The position numbers and the translations under genes are program-made. A stretch of 64,000 nt of DNA. It comes from Paraconiothyrium sp. Pb-2020. Lineage: Eukaryota > Ascomycota > Dothideomycetes > Pleosporales > Didymosphaeriaceae. The stretch covers positions 248,001 to 312,000 of the forward strand of contig JAJUBI010000001.1 in assembly GCA_022419385.1 (NCBI GenBank), written 5' to 3'. Under the pieces are notes generated by a model that was not told where the DNA came from, did not search any database, and saw only the letters and a list, made by a program, of their open reading frames with translations. Below are positions 9,914 through 22,075 of this stretch, in pieces; the first letter of the stretch is position 1; every line of letters starts with the position of its first letter.

Positions 9914-9940
9914 CCATCATAAGGACAAAGCTTATGATGG
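9914..9940. repeat. Inverted repeat, 10-bp arms
   Basis: CCATCATAAG at 9914-9923 pairs perfectly with CTTATGATGG at 9931-9940 across a 7-base spacer. Confidence 0.75.
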
Positions 9941-11519
9941 TCAGCGCGGCGGTAAGAACACCGTGTCAGGGAGGCGTATTTAACGTCTAGCGCACCCATC
10001 GGACGATCCTCACCGCATCGTCGTTTGGTCCCTAACCTTTTTTGGTTGAACTGCAGCCTCGCTCTGCACCCTTTTGATGAATCCTTTCATTTTAAAGTTT
10101 CTCCTCTTTGTGGGGTTGAAGAAAATACCGTGTTCCTTGCGTTCACTGGGCAACAAGAGCAACGGAGGGCAGCTTGGAACGCTCGGACGGCGCATGGAGA
10201 TCGAGTCGGTTGGTGTACGGGATGTGGTGGTCCGGATAACGTCGACAATTCGTGCTCGGGCGAAATGGGTCGCGGCCTGCGGGCTGGGCGGCTGGAAGAG
10301 GGGGACGGGAGATAGAAGTCGGATTCTTGCGCCTCCAAGTGGTGTCTCCTGGATAAGTCTCGCGAGAGATGAACCAAATGCAAGAAACGCACGTAGTTGA
10401 GGGGATGGCGAGAAGGTGGAGGCAGCTGTCTGTGTGACTTCCGCCCCTCTTCATCGATGTCGGCATCGGAGGTTGAGGAGGGAGAGACGATACAGGTGGT
10501 TGTGGCCACGTGCGATCTCCTTCGTCCACTGCGAAAAGCACAACTCAAATACTGAGATAAGAACTGTGCGTAGCTGTGGGCATATCTTCCTGTCTCAATT
10601 CTCCAACGTAGAACTCAGCGTGCGAGTGCCTCACTTATTGTCGAGAAGCTGGCGTGACAGGATGTGCCTCAGGTAGTATTCCCTCGTACCTGGGTAGTAT
10701 TATATTGGCCTGACATACCGGCTTGTACGAGAACGGCGTAGGTAATGAATGACCTCCGCAGATGGACATGTGCAACTGCGTTAAACATGGTGCAATCACT
10801 CCGAATACACCACTTTTCAGCACTGTGAATAAATCTTTGACTTCTTCACCTTGTTTTTGTTGATATGATGAATAGGTTCGGTGGCGGTTATATCGCGCTC
10901 TCATCCCAATGCTAAGTTGACATATATCTTGCTCTCCTTTTCATCGAATGACGCTCTCTCCCCAGTCAGTTTAGATGGACAAGTTATACACGAAATATTG
11001 CCACGAATGAATGTAGCCATCGGTCCATTCGTATATGCGTCAGCTATGTAGTCGCGATATTGCGTGCTCGCGATACGTGCTGATTCTCTTTCGGCAATTT
11101 GACCGAGTGCTATCGTGCAAAAACGGTGAAAATGCTTTTCTATTAATTAGTGATGCCTAGCTTGGATACGTGATGTGCGAAGGGGCTGCTTATAGCACGG
11201 AGAGATACCTATTTAGCTTTTGCATTACCCATTCCACTTCTATGCTCGCCTTCTGTGCCGCTTGTCCCTACCCTTGTACGTAGAAAAGGAATGTCACAGC
11301 TAACAATAAGTTGGAATTAATGTACTTAAGTAATTAGTCACGGAGAGTAACAGATCGCGAAGCAGCTTGAGTTCCCAGGGAGGTTCGTATCGTATTGGTT
11401 AAACTATAACCGCGGATTCTTAGTGGAATTGCCTTAATATAATACTTCCCCTTACAGTCGCATAACACAATGTAGCTGATTCTTTAGCCCTGAGCACTAA
11501 AAAGAGTCTGGTTATTGTC

Positions 11520-12044
11520 CTATACGTAGCAGATTATTATATAAGCAACGGCGGCAAGTCGAAGGGGACTACATACACAGCCGCCACCAGAAGGCGCGCA
11601 CTGAGAGCCGCCAACAGAGTGAGGCAACTCGCAGTCAAAAATGGTCCAGCGGTCGTATTTCTTGTCACTCTTACGGAACACGTCGATCACGACCTGGCCG
11701 CTCTCGTCACGGAGCCAAGTCATTTGGTGGTCGTCGTCGACGTCTTGGGTGCCTGACGGGTGGGCCCAGTTCTGACGGCAGTTGCCAGCCCAGCTCACGA
11801 CTCCGCTGCCACCGGGTGGCAGTGATTCAAAAACTTCGACGTTACATGACGGAATGCAGCAACCTGTTGCGCCAGTGCAGGCGCTAGCGGTGCCGCCCTC
11901 GAACAGATGCAAGGCAGCGGCATTACCCTAAGCTCAAGGTTAGTACCACGCAGCAACTGAGCGGAAATAGAGAGTTGATGAGGCATATACCGTGGTAATG
12001 AAGGTCAGTAAGGCGAAACTAATTGCTTGGACAGAAGTCATCAT
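11520..12044 (-). CDS. Small secreted cysteine-rich protein
   Basis: Exon 1 is 11991-12044, the intron 11928-11990 (GTATAT to CTTAG), and exon 2 11520-11927, for 153 residues. The N-terminus MMTSVQAISFALLTFITTGNA is a clear signal peptide. The mature chain has about ten cysteines, with pairs around CTGATGCC, WAGNCRQNW, FDCEL and GCVCS, and ends in a short hydrophobic tail. Size, secretion and Cys content match small secreted proteins that fungi release toward hosts or competitors, but no named family is recognised and no role can be assigned. It stands alone in a gene-poor, repeat-rich region, a common setting for such genes. Confidence 0.75.
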
Positions 12045-12679
12045 GATCAACGTATAGTTGGTTGATTGGCTGTTACCGATGGCGTTGATGGTATTAATGA
12101 GGGGGCTGATTATCCGTTGTGAGGTTCGTAAAGGGTACTTATATTCCTAGGAAAAGCTCATTTCCAAAGTGTTCTCTCCAAGCGGCAATGGTTCGAGTGA
12201 CACATCCCATTAAACATGCAATGCCGACGTCTAGCTCAGATGTTCCCCGCATGGAATGTACTTTGTCCCAAAATTAGATCTGTTCGGAAGATTGTGATCT
12301 GCGCTTAAGCCCAACTCAGATCCTTCTGCTACCGCCTGCTCGGTAACTCAGAGGGCACATATCTCGGCAATGAACAGTCAACACTATGAGACCTGGAATC
12401 ACTCCTTGCTTACCTCGGTCGCGTCCAAAATCGCTGTTGAGGCTGTAGTCAATTGGCCATCACCACTCTGCCCTTACACCATCTTGTCTGTCGCTAGTTT
12501 GTTCCTCTTTGCATGCGAGCTAATCGGTGCCTCGCCTTAACAACTTCCTACGCATGTCTCCCGTCTGAGTGATCGTTACAGGTATGTAATGGAAGGATAG
12601 GATTATCAATTAGTAGCGTGTCCGTGTTCTGATCTTCTTAGCCAAAAGAACTCATCTGCAGTACAATCATTACATGCTA
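12045..12679. other. Intergenic, no gene seen
   Basis: This holds the upstream region of the secreted-protein gene (minus strand). No other coding signal, repeat or RNA is recognised. Confidence 0.5.
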
Positions 12680-13006
12680 TTAGTGGCCACCCAAAATTCC
12701 CAGGTCTAGCGTAGAGAAAGTAGAGGAGGATCCTGCGCATCTTTCGGCAGCAACTGTAAGTGGCCTCGTTCCACCGCCATCGAGAACATCTACATCTGCC
12801 CCATTCTTAATAAGCAAATTGACAATCTGATGGCTTACTTTCGAGTCTTCAGATTGATTCCAGGCTGGAAGGCACCCGACCAATCGCATGAAAGGAAGTC
12901 TAGGCCGGACGGCCAAACCAAGGACTGGCTCTACTTCCACCTTCACACCGTTCCCTAAGGAGCGTCTCGAGCACGCAAATTGGTTGAATACCAAGTAGGC
13001 CAGCAA
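12680..13006 (-). pseudogene. Ankyrin-repeat fragment
   Basis: A minus-strand frame of 108 codons contains one recognisable ankyrin-type segment, IVNLLIKNGADVDVLDGGGTRPL, followed by a short tail. There is no full repeat array, no convincing start and no flanking exon, so it looks like the remnant of a larger ankyrin protein. Low confidence. Confidence 0.3.
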
Positions 13007-13894
13007 TCGTTAGATCTATGCTATTGTGGTATTGCTCAGGTATACCCTAATAGTAGAATGGTTTTCTTCTTCATACAACATTTGAAATCGTGTAGGAAAA
13101 TAGTACAGAAATGATCGTTCAGCAATTGCGTGTATCCCTATTATAACAAGATTGAGGTATCACATTAGCTGCGGAGAGGTCTCCTCGATTGGCTGGGTGA
13201 AGTGAAGTTCAAGGATAGCGTGGCAACATATGTTCCCCTTTTTGTCAGCTCTAACATCCAGCATCCAGCAGCAAGCACCCAGAACCAGCACCTACACAGG
13301 GACTTCACTAAACCAACGTCGTACGCGTGTAAGTTATACCTGATCTTGAGGTCCTCCAGTGGGTGGTGTTAATTCCCATAGAGATATTGTAGCACCGAGT
13401 AAATGGTCGAGCAAGTCATGTGCAAGAACCCCAGAATAACCTTACCATGATCTGTCATGTGAGAGAGATCCTTACCATAACCCGCTGTTATGTGACAGCT
13501 CATTCGCGATTCTAGAATAACATAGATCTCTCGTCTAGCTATCATAGATCTATGGATTCATTCACTGAAATAGTGTAGAGAATCTCTCTCTACAGTGTTT
13601 CCCCTATACTAAAACCGCCATTTGAGCTGCGGTCTATACCATAGAAGACATCCTTTGGTCTATAGGGTACTTGGTTGATCTGCCTTTCTATTGACGACTT
13701 TACATATACCTTATTCAAAGCTCAAAGCTGATTCTGCTTTTCCACCAAAACTAACAACCGAGATATCCCCTTCAATCCATGTTTTAAACCGCTCCTTGTT
13801 ACCTCACTTCATATCACGATCCTCCATGCACGCAACCACACTTCCCCTTACCCCCTTCCATCCCCCCGCCACCACCCCCAGATCCATCCCCAAC
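13007..13894. other. Intergenic, no gene seen
   Basis: AT-rich sequence around 13440-13690 contains several short imperfect repeats of CATAGATCT and ACCATA type. No coding region is supported on either strand. Confidence 0.45.
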
Positions 13895-14374
13895 TCACTC
13901 CCCCATCCTCACGCAAAACCCCCTCTCCAGCGCCGCACACTCCCCATCCGCCCCATCGTTAACCAACACCTTGACATCCCCCGCACACACCCTCCTCACC
14001 CTCTCGATCGCGCCCTCGAAAAGCTCGGGGTTCTTGTACATCCGCAGGCCCTGGCCGAAGACGATGGCTTCCCACTTGGGGCTGGCTGGCTTCTGCTTTG
14101 GCATCTATGCCGTTGCTGGCTGCTTCACTGCCTTCGTTACTAGGCTCGTCGTCCCGCCCCGGCCCTTGCACAAGTACCTCCTCCAGCTCCGCCAGCGCGG
14201 TGAACGGCGAGCGCCAGTCGAGGTAGCGGGTTGTGCATTTGAACCCGTTGCGCGCGGCGCGTGCGCCGTCGAGGGAGATTTTGTGGGCTCTGTCGGCTAG
14301 GACGAGTGGGGAGACGGTAGCGTTTGGGGGAGGGTCTCCCCGAGACCGATGAGGAGGATGGGATGGTGTCCCAT
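13895..14374 (-). pseudogene. Frameshifted gene, possible methyltransferase-like fold
   Basis: Read on the minus strand, ATG 14374 opens MGHHPILLIGLGETLP, a glycine-rich opening like a Rossmann strand-loop. One base must be added in the C5 tract at 14326-14330 to continue into SPLVLADRAHKISLDGARAARNGF and LDWRSPFTALAELEE. Either an intron (GTACTT to GCATAG) or a further one-base change then leads to KWEAIVFGQGLRMYKNPELF and VKVLVNDGADGECAALERGFC, stopping at 13895. The strand/loop pattern is like a small SAM- or NAD-binding protein, but the family is not identified. Either a pseudogene or a gene hit by a base-calling error. Confidence 0.4.
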
Positions 14375-17300
14375 GGGGGTGTTTGTTGCGCGTACCATAC
14401 CGTATCTAAGACGTGTGTGTGGTGGAGGGAGTGAAGCTGGGAGGTGGACGGTAGGCGGGGAGATGGTAGATGGACTGACTGCTGGGAGGAGGGTATGAAC
14501 GTAGGTGCAGAGGGTTAACTATGGTAGGTAGACCCCGCTTGCCCTCCATAAACTCAGCTATTGTTACGACTACCACATGCCTGGAACAGTACGCTTGCAT
14601 CTTCCCCTCCAGCCTGCGGCCCCCACCGAAGGATGCGCTAGAACATCCACCCGCGTAGGATCCGGATTGCGTTGGCTTCGGGCCGCTGGATGTATGCGAA
14701 GACGTGGCGTTGGCAATGCTTGGGCCATTTCAATCACACGGAAGGAGAAGAAGATAGGATAGTAGGATGATAGTGCGCGTTTGAATGGCATACATGCGAT
14801 ATGATCGCAGGAATCCAGCGTTGGCTGTGTTTCCTTACAGGCACACTAACCCCTTTCGTCGCCTGCTCTATCTCGAAACCGTGTCTCCTGTGCATGTATG
14901 CATGCGGGTCGATGCGGCGAGGGTGGTAGTTTGGGTACTATCTATCCCAACAATGGAAGCAATGACAGGTTGCTTGCTTTGCTAGCTGAGCTAACTCGCC
15001 CTCTCTCACACGGTGCTTACCTACTTCATCACAAGGACAGTAGCTCCACCGTGTACCTCTCTCTATATAAATCAACAAAGCCCTCCGAGGCTACCCGACG
15101 AGGATAAGCAACGCGGACCAAAGTTATAATCCCGATATTATACCACGAAAACGCCCACTAGCTATACTTCCCACATCCACCCTAAGCATTGCCCACAGAT
15201 TGAATACACGCGAGGTACAATCCCCTTCTCCTTCATAACCTCAATACCGTAAAGCTGCACTTCTCCGTGCTGCAGACTTGCTAAGCCCACGCGAAGTTGA
15301 AGGCGTGGATGAGGAATAGGTGGGACGCGGTGGTAGGTGACGTGATTAGTTATGACGAGATAGTTATATATATATAGGGCGTGATTGATTGTGCTATGAG
15401 TGTAGGGGAGTGTAGAGCGTAAAGACAGAGCTGGGGGTGTGACTGTGTTATGGACGGGTACGGTTGAGAGTGGGTTTGACAGTGAGTGGGTTATTTATTA
15501 ATTAGAAGACAGCTGTGGGTGACTAGACGAATGAGAAGGGGTAGCTTTGAGTTGGAGGGACGGGGGTATGTTCGTAAAGGAGACAGCTGTATGTGGAGGA
15601 AGAGAACGTTGAGACGAGGGGGATGGTAGGCGGGGAAAGGGCTCTTGATCGTTCTCAACGGTTACTTGACCGATACAACCTACCGGGGATGAGCATGTTT
15701 CAAGCCGGGTAGTTCCATATGAGGCTACAGTGACGTACAGCCCACTTTGGTTGAAATACCGTCCCTATTCAACAGTCACGCTGCCTCCTCGGACAGGAAG
15801 AGTATGCCCCTATGAGGATGCTAGTGGATCAGCGCCTACGCTAGACGGCTTCCGCATTCAGCCACAAACGCTCCCTCTTACGTTAGAAAACCCACAGGTG
15901 GATAGCCGTTCCGCGGGGTCTCCTCAAGCGTGGCTCCAGCGGTAAGCTTGGAGGCAGATCTCTCGCGCGCCGTGGGTCCAGCAATCCCGTAGCGTCTCGT
16001 AATGCCCGACGCCAGTCTGAGCGTGCCACAGCGCAGCATTTCTGGCTCGGTCATCCGCGGGCGTGCTCCAACAGCCCAGTCTCACGAACAGGAGATGTGG
16101 TGTAGAGCAAGGGCAAGCGAAGGTGCAACAGTTTCAACGTGGGCTGTCGCGCTCAAAGCAGCTGCGTGCGTGAGCGCATCGAGTGTCCAGAGGGCAACAC
16201 GTGGTGAGGGCGCGACGCAGAAGGCCGGAGTAGGCGGTAGCGGGAGACATGGCGGTCGAGCACGACCAACGGCTTGCGCGCGCCGGCACGCTTGCTGTGT
16301 TCGTGGGTCGCGGGCGGTCCGTTGGAGACGCCGCTGCACGAGCATGCCAGAGGAGTCGCTGGACAAAGCGAGGGGCTGAGAGGCCGGCGTGGTTCTCTCC
16401 GGCGCACGCAGGCGGGGTCGCAAGAGGAAATGGCTTCGACGCCTGCGACGAGCAGCGGCCAGCGACTGGGGGGCGCGACACCACGGTGGCACAGCAAAGG
16501 CATTCACAGAGGCTTTCACGTCAGGTCGAGCAGTTCGAGTTCTCGATGATGGAGCCCGTCGCGAGGAAGCGGGAGATTGCGCCAGAGGCCGTTGGGGCGC
16601 GGCGCGAGCGAATCAGTGGCGCGGGAGCGGCGGGAGAGCAGCCGTGGAACAGGCATCGCTAGAGGACCAGGGACAGGGACGAGGCGTCGATGCGAGATGG
16701 CCATCCCATCCCATCGCCATGCCCCAGGCGCGGCTTCCAATCGGCCGTTCTGCGCGCGAGATGAGGGCCTCTGCGCGCAATCTGGGCGCGGGCAGCGAGG
16801 CTGCAAAAGGAACGTCGGGCCAGCTCCGCGAATGGCCTGACTTGTGGGTGCTGTGTCGCCTGTGTGCTTCCCGGCGGGCCCCCAGGGCGCACGACAGCTG
16901 GTGCGCGCAGGACGGTGGGAATGGGAATGCCATGTCCGCACCCCCTGAGGTTGCAGTCCAGCGGCGCGGCGACGGGACATTCCAGGCGGCGACGGCGGCG
17001 CATGACGAGTGTCGCATGGCAGACAAAGAGGCGGGCGAAGGTCGCAGAAGGGTCGCAGAAGGCTTTGTTACTTACTGTCGATAGATTGTGCGTCGCCTCC
17101 AACAGGCAGGCCGGCAGCTCGCTTGAGGCCGCGCATCGGTGTTGCATGGGCAGATGACCCGGCGGGCGCAGCCTTCTCTCCAGTCCAGCTCTCAGACACG
17201 GTGCTCCGACGTCCACGATGCCTGGGGCGAGGCAAGCATGGGCTCCGCGGAGGGTGATTTGGTCGTCTGAGCGTGGTGGGCGGTGCGGGCCCCATTCGTT

Positions 17301-18250
17301 CCAGTCCACTTGGCCCCTTCAGTTCCCGCGCCGGTGCACAATGCTTGTTTGGGTTCGGCCCAGCAGCGCACTCTGCGGTACTGCTTCCCTCCAGGCTCAA
17401 CGGCCATGGTGTGGACGTTCAGTGTCAGCGCGTGCCCTCCAGGCTCAACGGCCGTCGTGTCGCCGCTACAGGGCATGGCAGCTGAGCGAGGACGCGAGTG
17501 AGCAGCACCACCACTATTTTCGCCGTCAGCCCGCGGATGCAAGCAGGCGCAGCGCAGGCAGGGATGCTTTGTGTGGCTCCGCACTCGCTCTTCTATTGGC
17601 ACTCGACATGGTCCCAAGCCGCCGGAGCGCACCAGGGAACAAAGAGCACATTCAGCCGGCGCTACTCTCGACCCTAGCTGCTGGCCGCTGCACCCCAAGC
17701 CTGCGCTGCCCACTCCCACGCCCGACCGCGCCAGCCCCCGTCTTGCTCGCTCCTCTCCTCCACCGCGCTCCTCAGACACCTCGACGACACTCGAACGCGG
17801 CGGTCGTAGAGCACACGCGGCCACGACGCCGCGAGACACCTGCTCTCACCTCCGCCGACCTCGCCATCGCTCCCTCGCAGCCGCATACCCTCGCGCCGCC
17901 CTCGCTTGCAGGACCCGTCCACCTGCTCGCCGCCGACAGCCCATCGCTCGCAGACACCGCACCCGTGCTGGACGCTGTAGAAGAGCAGACACGCGCCGCC
18001 GACACTCTTCGCCCGTCGCGGCTCTGCATCCCTCTCTGAACTGTGAGCATACCTTTTTCGTCTGATCGGGCCGTGTCGAGAGCCGCTGCCCAGGAGCGTG
18101 GCATTGGGAGGGTTGCCGATGCCACGGGCGCAGTCCCGCCGAGCAGGTGTTCCGAGAGGCATGCTGACCCTCCGTCCCAAAGTTCAAAACCACGTTGTTT
18201 CGTCGCAACTCCGTCTGATATCACTCTGCACCGGCGTGCTGGTCCAAGAC
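14375..18250. other. Long upstream region of veA, no gene supported
   Basis: About 3.9 kb without a recognisable product. From 16000 on the DNA is strongly GC-rich, which leaves long open frames on both strands by chance; none has a domain, consistent codon pattern or splice structure. The last part is probably veA promoter and leader. 15300-15700 is G-rich with short TATATA runs. Confidence 0.45.
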
Positions 18251-18333
18251 GTAAGTTGCACATGCCGTGCCTTCCCCGCGGGCGCGACGCTGTCCAGACA
18301 ACGCCCGTACCGAACACGGCTGACCACCACCAG
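18251..18333 (+). other. Probable 5' UTR intron of veA
   Basis: GTAAGT at 18251 and CCACCAG ending at 18333 bracket an 83-bp segment that ends 17 bp before the veA ATG. Splicing would remove an upstream ATG within it. Not verified by transcripts. Confidence 0.5.
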
Positions 18334-18350
18334 CCCTCAAATAGCCCACC

Positions 18351-20161
18351 ATGGCCTCCACCATCTCCGTCCCCAACGAGACCAGGAGCTCGTCCGTCCG
18401 CACCACAAAGGACGGCCGCAACATCCGCTACTCGCTGCAGGTCATCCAGCAGCCGGAGCGTGCCCGCGCCTGCGGCAGCGGTGCCAAGTCGAGCGCCGAC
18501 CGTCGTCCTGTCGACCCGCCTCCCATTGTCGAGCTCAAGGTGTTCGAAGGTGAGCAGGACATCACCTTCGGCTACAATGCCAACTTCTTCCTCTTTGCGA
18601 CCCTCGAGAACGCGCGTACCATTGCACCTGGACGCGCCCCGGCCGCCACCCCAAGCTTCCCCGTCCTCACCGGCACCCCCGTCGCTGGCATGGCCTATCT
18701 GGACCGCCCCAGTCCCGCCGGCTACTTCATCTTCCCTGACTTGTCCGTCCGCCACGGGGGAAAGTACCGCTTGAGCTTTGCTCTGTACGAGGAATTGAAG
18801 GACCAGAAAGACATGGACCCTGAGGACCGCTCCGTCAATGCCCACACCCAGGGAGGCCTCGATGCCCATGTCTCCCACCGCCTTGAAGTCAAGTCGGCTC
18901 CCTTCGTCGTCTTCTCGGCCAAGAAGTTCCCTGGGTTGTCCGAGAGCACTGCCCTGAGCCGCATGGTCGCCGAGCAGGGATGCCGCGTCCGTATCCGACG
19001 TGACGTTCGCATGAGGCGCCGTGAGAACAAGGCCAACAAGGACTGGGACGAGTACGACGATGAGGCCGGTTACGAAGGAGCCAGGCGCACCTCTTCCACT
19101 CCCGACACGTATGCCCAGCAACAGGGCATGCCTACGACCAGCCCGGCTCTGGATGCAGACAACCGCCCACGCTCCGTCTCCAACGCCAACAACACTTCGT
19201 TCGCCCCGCCCCGCCGCCAGAGCATGGAAGAGATGCAGCCCGCCTATCAGCCCAACAGCTACCAGCAGATGCCGCCGCCTCAGAGCGCGTCCTACTCCAG
19301 GTCCCCCAGTACAACGCCCCGCAGCCCGCCTATCAGAACCAGTACGCTCCTCCTCAGCCAGCGGCTCCTCTGATGCAGCCACCGCAGACGTCGTACTCGC
19401 AGCAGTCCCACCAGCCGGCCCACAGCTACCAGAGCCAGTCCAACATGCACATGAGTCAACCGTACGGCTACATGAACAATCAGAGCTACCAGCAGCAGCC
19501 CCACTATGAACAGCCAGCTCCTGTGCGTCAAGAGCCTGCCGTTGACTACAGCCAGCCTGCTCCAGACTACCGCCGTTCCTCCATCGCACAGCCCACACAA
19601 CCGTACCCTGGCCCAAGTCAGATTATGCCTTCTTACGGTTCCGGTTCCATGGATTATGGACGACCCCAGCAAATGGTCCAGCCTTTGCAGAGTCCAAACC
19701 ACATCGCGCCTGTCTCTTCGTCTTCTGCCCACATGTCTAACGGTCACGCTCTCGCACCTCTTCGAACGGTTTTGGCAGATGCCATTCCGCAGAATAAGCT
19801 AGAACCCGTGTCACCGTCGTACCAATCGCCGCCTAACAACATGTCTGCGCCCATGTCTGCCACCTCTGAGATTGCACCCCACCACGCCTATCTTGACAAG
19901 TACAATACCCAGCCGCAGGTCCAGCCTCAAGCCAGCATTGGACAGAAGCGATCCTACTCGAGCACCTTCGACACCAGACACTTGGACGACCGTCTCCAGG
20001 GCGGCGCCCGCCCTAATCCAACTGCACCACCCTATCGCTACGACGGCGTAATGGACAACGGCTCCCCCGACATGGAGGAGCCGATGGACCGTTCATCGAT
20101 GAGCTACCGCCGCGCAGACGGCAGCCACCGCTCGCGCCGCGTGCCCGAGCTCGGCGTCTAG
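18351..20161 (+). CDS. veA: Velvet regulator VeA (one-base frameshift)
   Basis: VeA is a light-responsive regulator that shuttles to the nucleus and, with VelB and LaeA, couples sexual development to secondary metabolism. The start MASTISVPNETRSS sits in a CCACCATGG context. The velvet domain covers about residues 20-235, with the family hallmark QQPERARACGSGAKSSADRR and later GKYRLSFALYEE, SAPFVVFSAKKFPGL and RIRRDVRMRRR (basic, NLS-like). The rest is Gln/Pro/Ser-rich, ending near the conserved KRSYSSTFDTRHLD block. The frame breaks after QSASYSRSP at the C5 tract 19303-19307. One added C restores QYNAPQPAYQNQYAPPQ and the remaining 270 codons. Total would be about 603 residues, normal for VeA. 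I judge the break a likely sequencing error, since both sides are fully conserved. Confidence 0.9.
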
Positions 20162-20684
20162 TCCCGACATGCACGCATGATGCCTCAAACTTTGCTTTGC
20201 CACGGCGTTCCGTCACGACGTTCTGATGTCCTCTGCGCGACGCCCACGAATACGCGCAGCCCGCGAACTCTTTTTCCTGTCACCCAGCTATTTTACCGGT
20301 CGTCATCGGCTTTCTCATACCCCTTAACTGTTTTTCCTTCTAGATACGAAAAGCACACACGCCTCGTCAGGCAGGTTTTATATGCGTAATTTTCTTATAT
20401 TTTTGGGTTTTTTGTGGGATGTATGGTGGAGGGTGGGTGAGATGGCGGATGAGTACAACACTTCGTTTCTCCTATCTGGCTAGCTATTTTCAGGGTTGTG
20501 CAAGCTAGAGGTACACGAGGGGGGTACACTTGTTGTTGTAGTGAAGGCGGTATGTACCATATGGTACGGGGTTGATGTACATTCTACGTTGCACGACGGT
20601 GGTAGCACATTTGGACTGGGGGAAGTAGATGATGAGGGTATGCAATGCATGGAATTTTTACTCTTCGATGTGCTGGGGTCGTGA

Positions 20685-20714
20685 GCTGTGCTGTGCTGTG
20701 CTGTGCTGTGCTGT
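20685..20714 (+). repeat. CTGTG pentanucleotide microsatellite
   Basis: Nearly six uninterrupted CTGTG units. Confidence 0.9.
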
Positions 20715-21399
20715 CGTGCCCCCTCCCCAATTGATTTAATGCACTGGCGTTTAGTACCTGGTGGATGGTATAGCATGCTTTATGGAAAGGAATGGAATAG
20801 CTGCATGCATAGCTGCACTGACCTGCAAGATTCATCGACGACATCTTCTGCACGGGGGGGTACGCGGTGTAGGCTTAGCGGATGTACGCGCTCTTGTACT
20901 TAGTATCGAGACGAGTATCGCATTTGTGCTGGAGAGCGGAGATGTGTTGGCAGGCTTCGGTCCTACGTCTGCATATCATTGTTGGTGGAATGCGCGAAAG
21001 GTGCATCTCACATAACACACACAGATGAATACCGTCTCACGCGTTGGCGTTGGCATAGTCAACTGGGCAGTGCAGTCCTCGTTCTCACTGTGTAAAAAGA
21101 TCATCAAACTAGGCGTATAAAAACTAGTAAAAGCTTACAAAGGGAGAGTCTGGTGTGTTATACCTTAAATAGATAGAAATAGGTATGTTAAGAAGAGAGT
21201 ATAACTCTAGAACAGGCTGGAGATGGGTGCGTTGGCGGGGATGGGAGAGTGGTGTAGTGCGTTTTCCCTGGGCGATTACGTAAAGAAGGGTTGGAGGGAG
21301 AGTGGGGTTCTGAGATTGTGGGTGAGGATGTTTGTCGTATACGCTTGCAGGATGGTTAGAGATTTGGTGTTGCGGTTGGAAGGGTGTGAGATAGGTTAT

Positions 21400-21420
21400 G
21401 GGTGGGGATGGGGGTGGGGG
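21400..21420 (+). other. G-quadruplex-type tract
   Basis: Four runs of three to five G separated by one or two bases match the standard G4 pattern on the plus strand. Confidence 0.7.
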
Positions 21421-22075
21421 CGGAGAGGAGGTGTTCTGATGGGGGGTTGACGAGGGTTGATACTGCGATGGCACAGCTACAGTATCTGATAGTTAAATCT
21501 TATATTAGTAGGGGCTGGAAGGAGAGGTCTTTCGCTATTTTGTGCTCTGTCTGATGGTGTTTGTTGTTTGTGGGTCGAGGGTTGGTGTTGTGTTGGGTTA
21601 GGCTGAGTCGTCGGCTTTTTTTCTTGTTTAATAGGGGCTTGTATATATATGTGCTTCGCTGACTAGGTAGCACACGCCCTTCACTAAGCGCTTATGGTAC
21701 TTGTGTGTAGAGTAGTTAATTAGTATTAAGGCAGCATGCAGCACGAGCTTCTTCGTATGCCGTGGTCCTGAGCCCAAAGGCGCCAGCATCGGAGCGCGCA
21801 TGCTAGAATTGGATATTCAGATATCTCCATTTGCTCTCACATAGGCTCGATATATGCCTACTATATAGAACGACCTTTCGTAGTTGAGAAAATCGTAACA
21901 AACCCGTCAAGAGCTCACCGCACTCGTTGAGGCACTTTCAGCACGTGCTGTTAGGCAACGTTGGTGGGAATAGCCTTGATATGACTTTTTGGTGTTTGTT
22001 GAGTGGTGAGTGGTGATACCTAGGATGGAACCATGGTACGGGATGTAGCTGCTTGATAGCACTAAGTGCAGTCCG

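Larger units (their letters stand above)
8011..11519. other. Large gene-poor stretch with GC-rich, hairpin-rich core
   Basis: No protein family is recognised in 3.5 kb. From about 8680 to 10560 the DNA is GC-rich, has a TATAAA at 8723, a CT-rich tract after it, and several strong inverted repeats listed separately. A 230-codon frame runs through 9298-9990 but includes a perfect foldback and has no recognisable domain. From about 10650 to 11500 the sequence turns AT-rich and looks empty. Confidence 0.45.

Noticed and set aside
9298..9990. 230-codon plus-strand frame
   Set aside because: It runs through a perfect 66-bp foldback and has no domain, so coding is doubtful.
14935..14960. CTATCTATCCCAACA resembling the adhesin exon 1 end
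   Set aside because: Only about 15 bases match and the flanks differ. Chance is likely.
16249..17839. Several 130-270-codon frames on both strands
   Set aside because: They overlap one another in GC-rich DNA, with skewed Arg/Ala/Pro composition and no recognisable domain or splice pattern.
17772..19616. 614-codon open frame on the minus strand
   Set aside because: It lies antisense to veA and the GC-rich leader. Long open frames opposite GC-rich genes arise by chance, and it has no domain.
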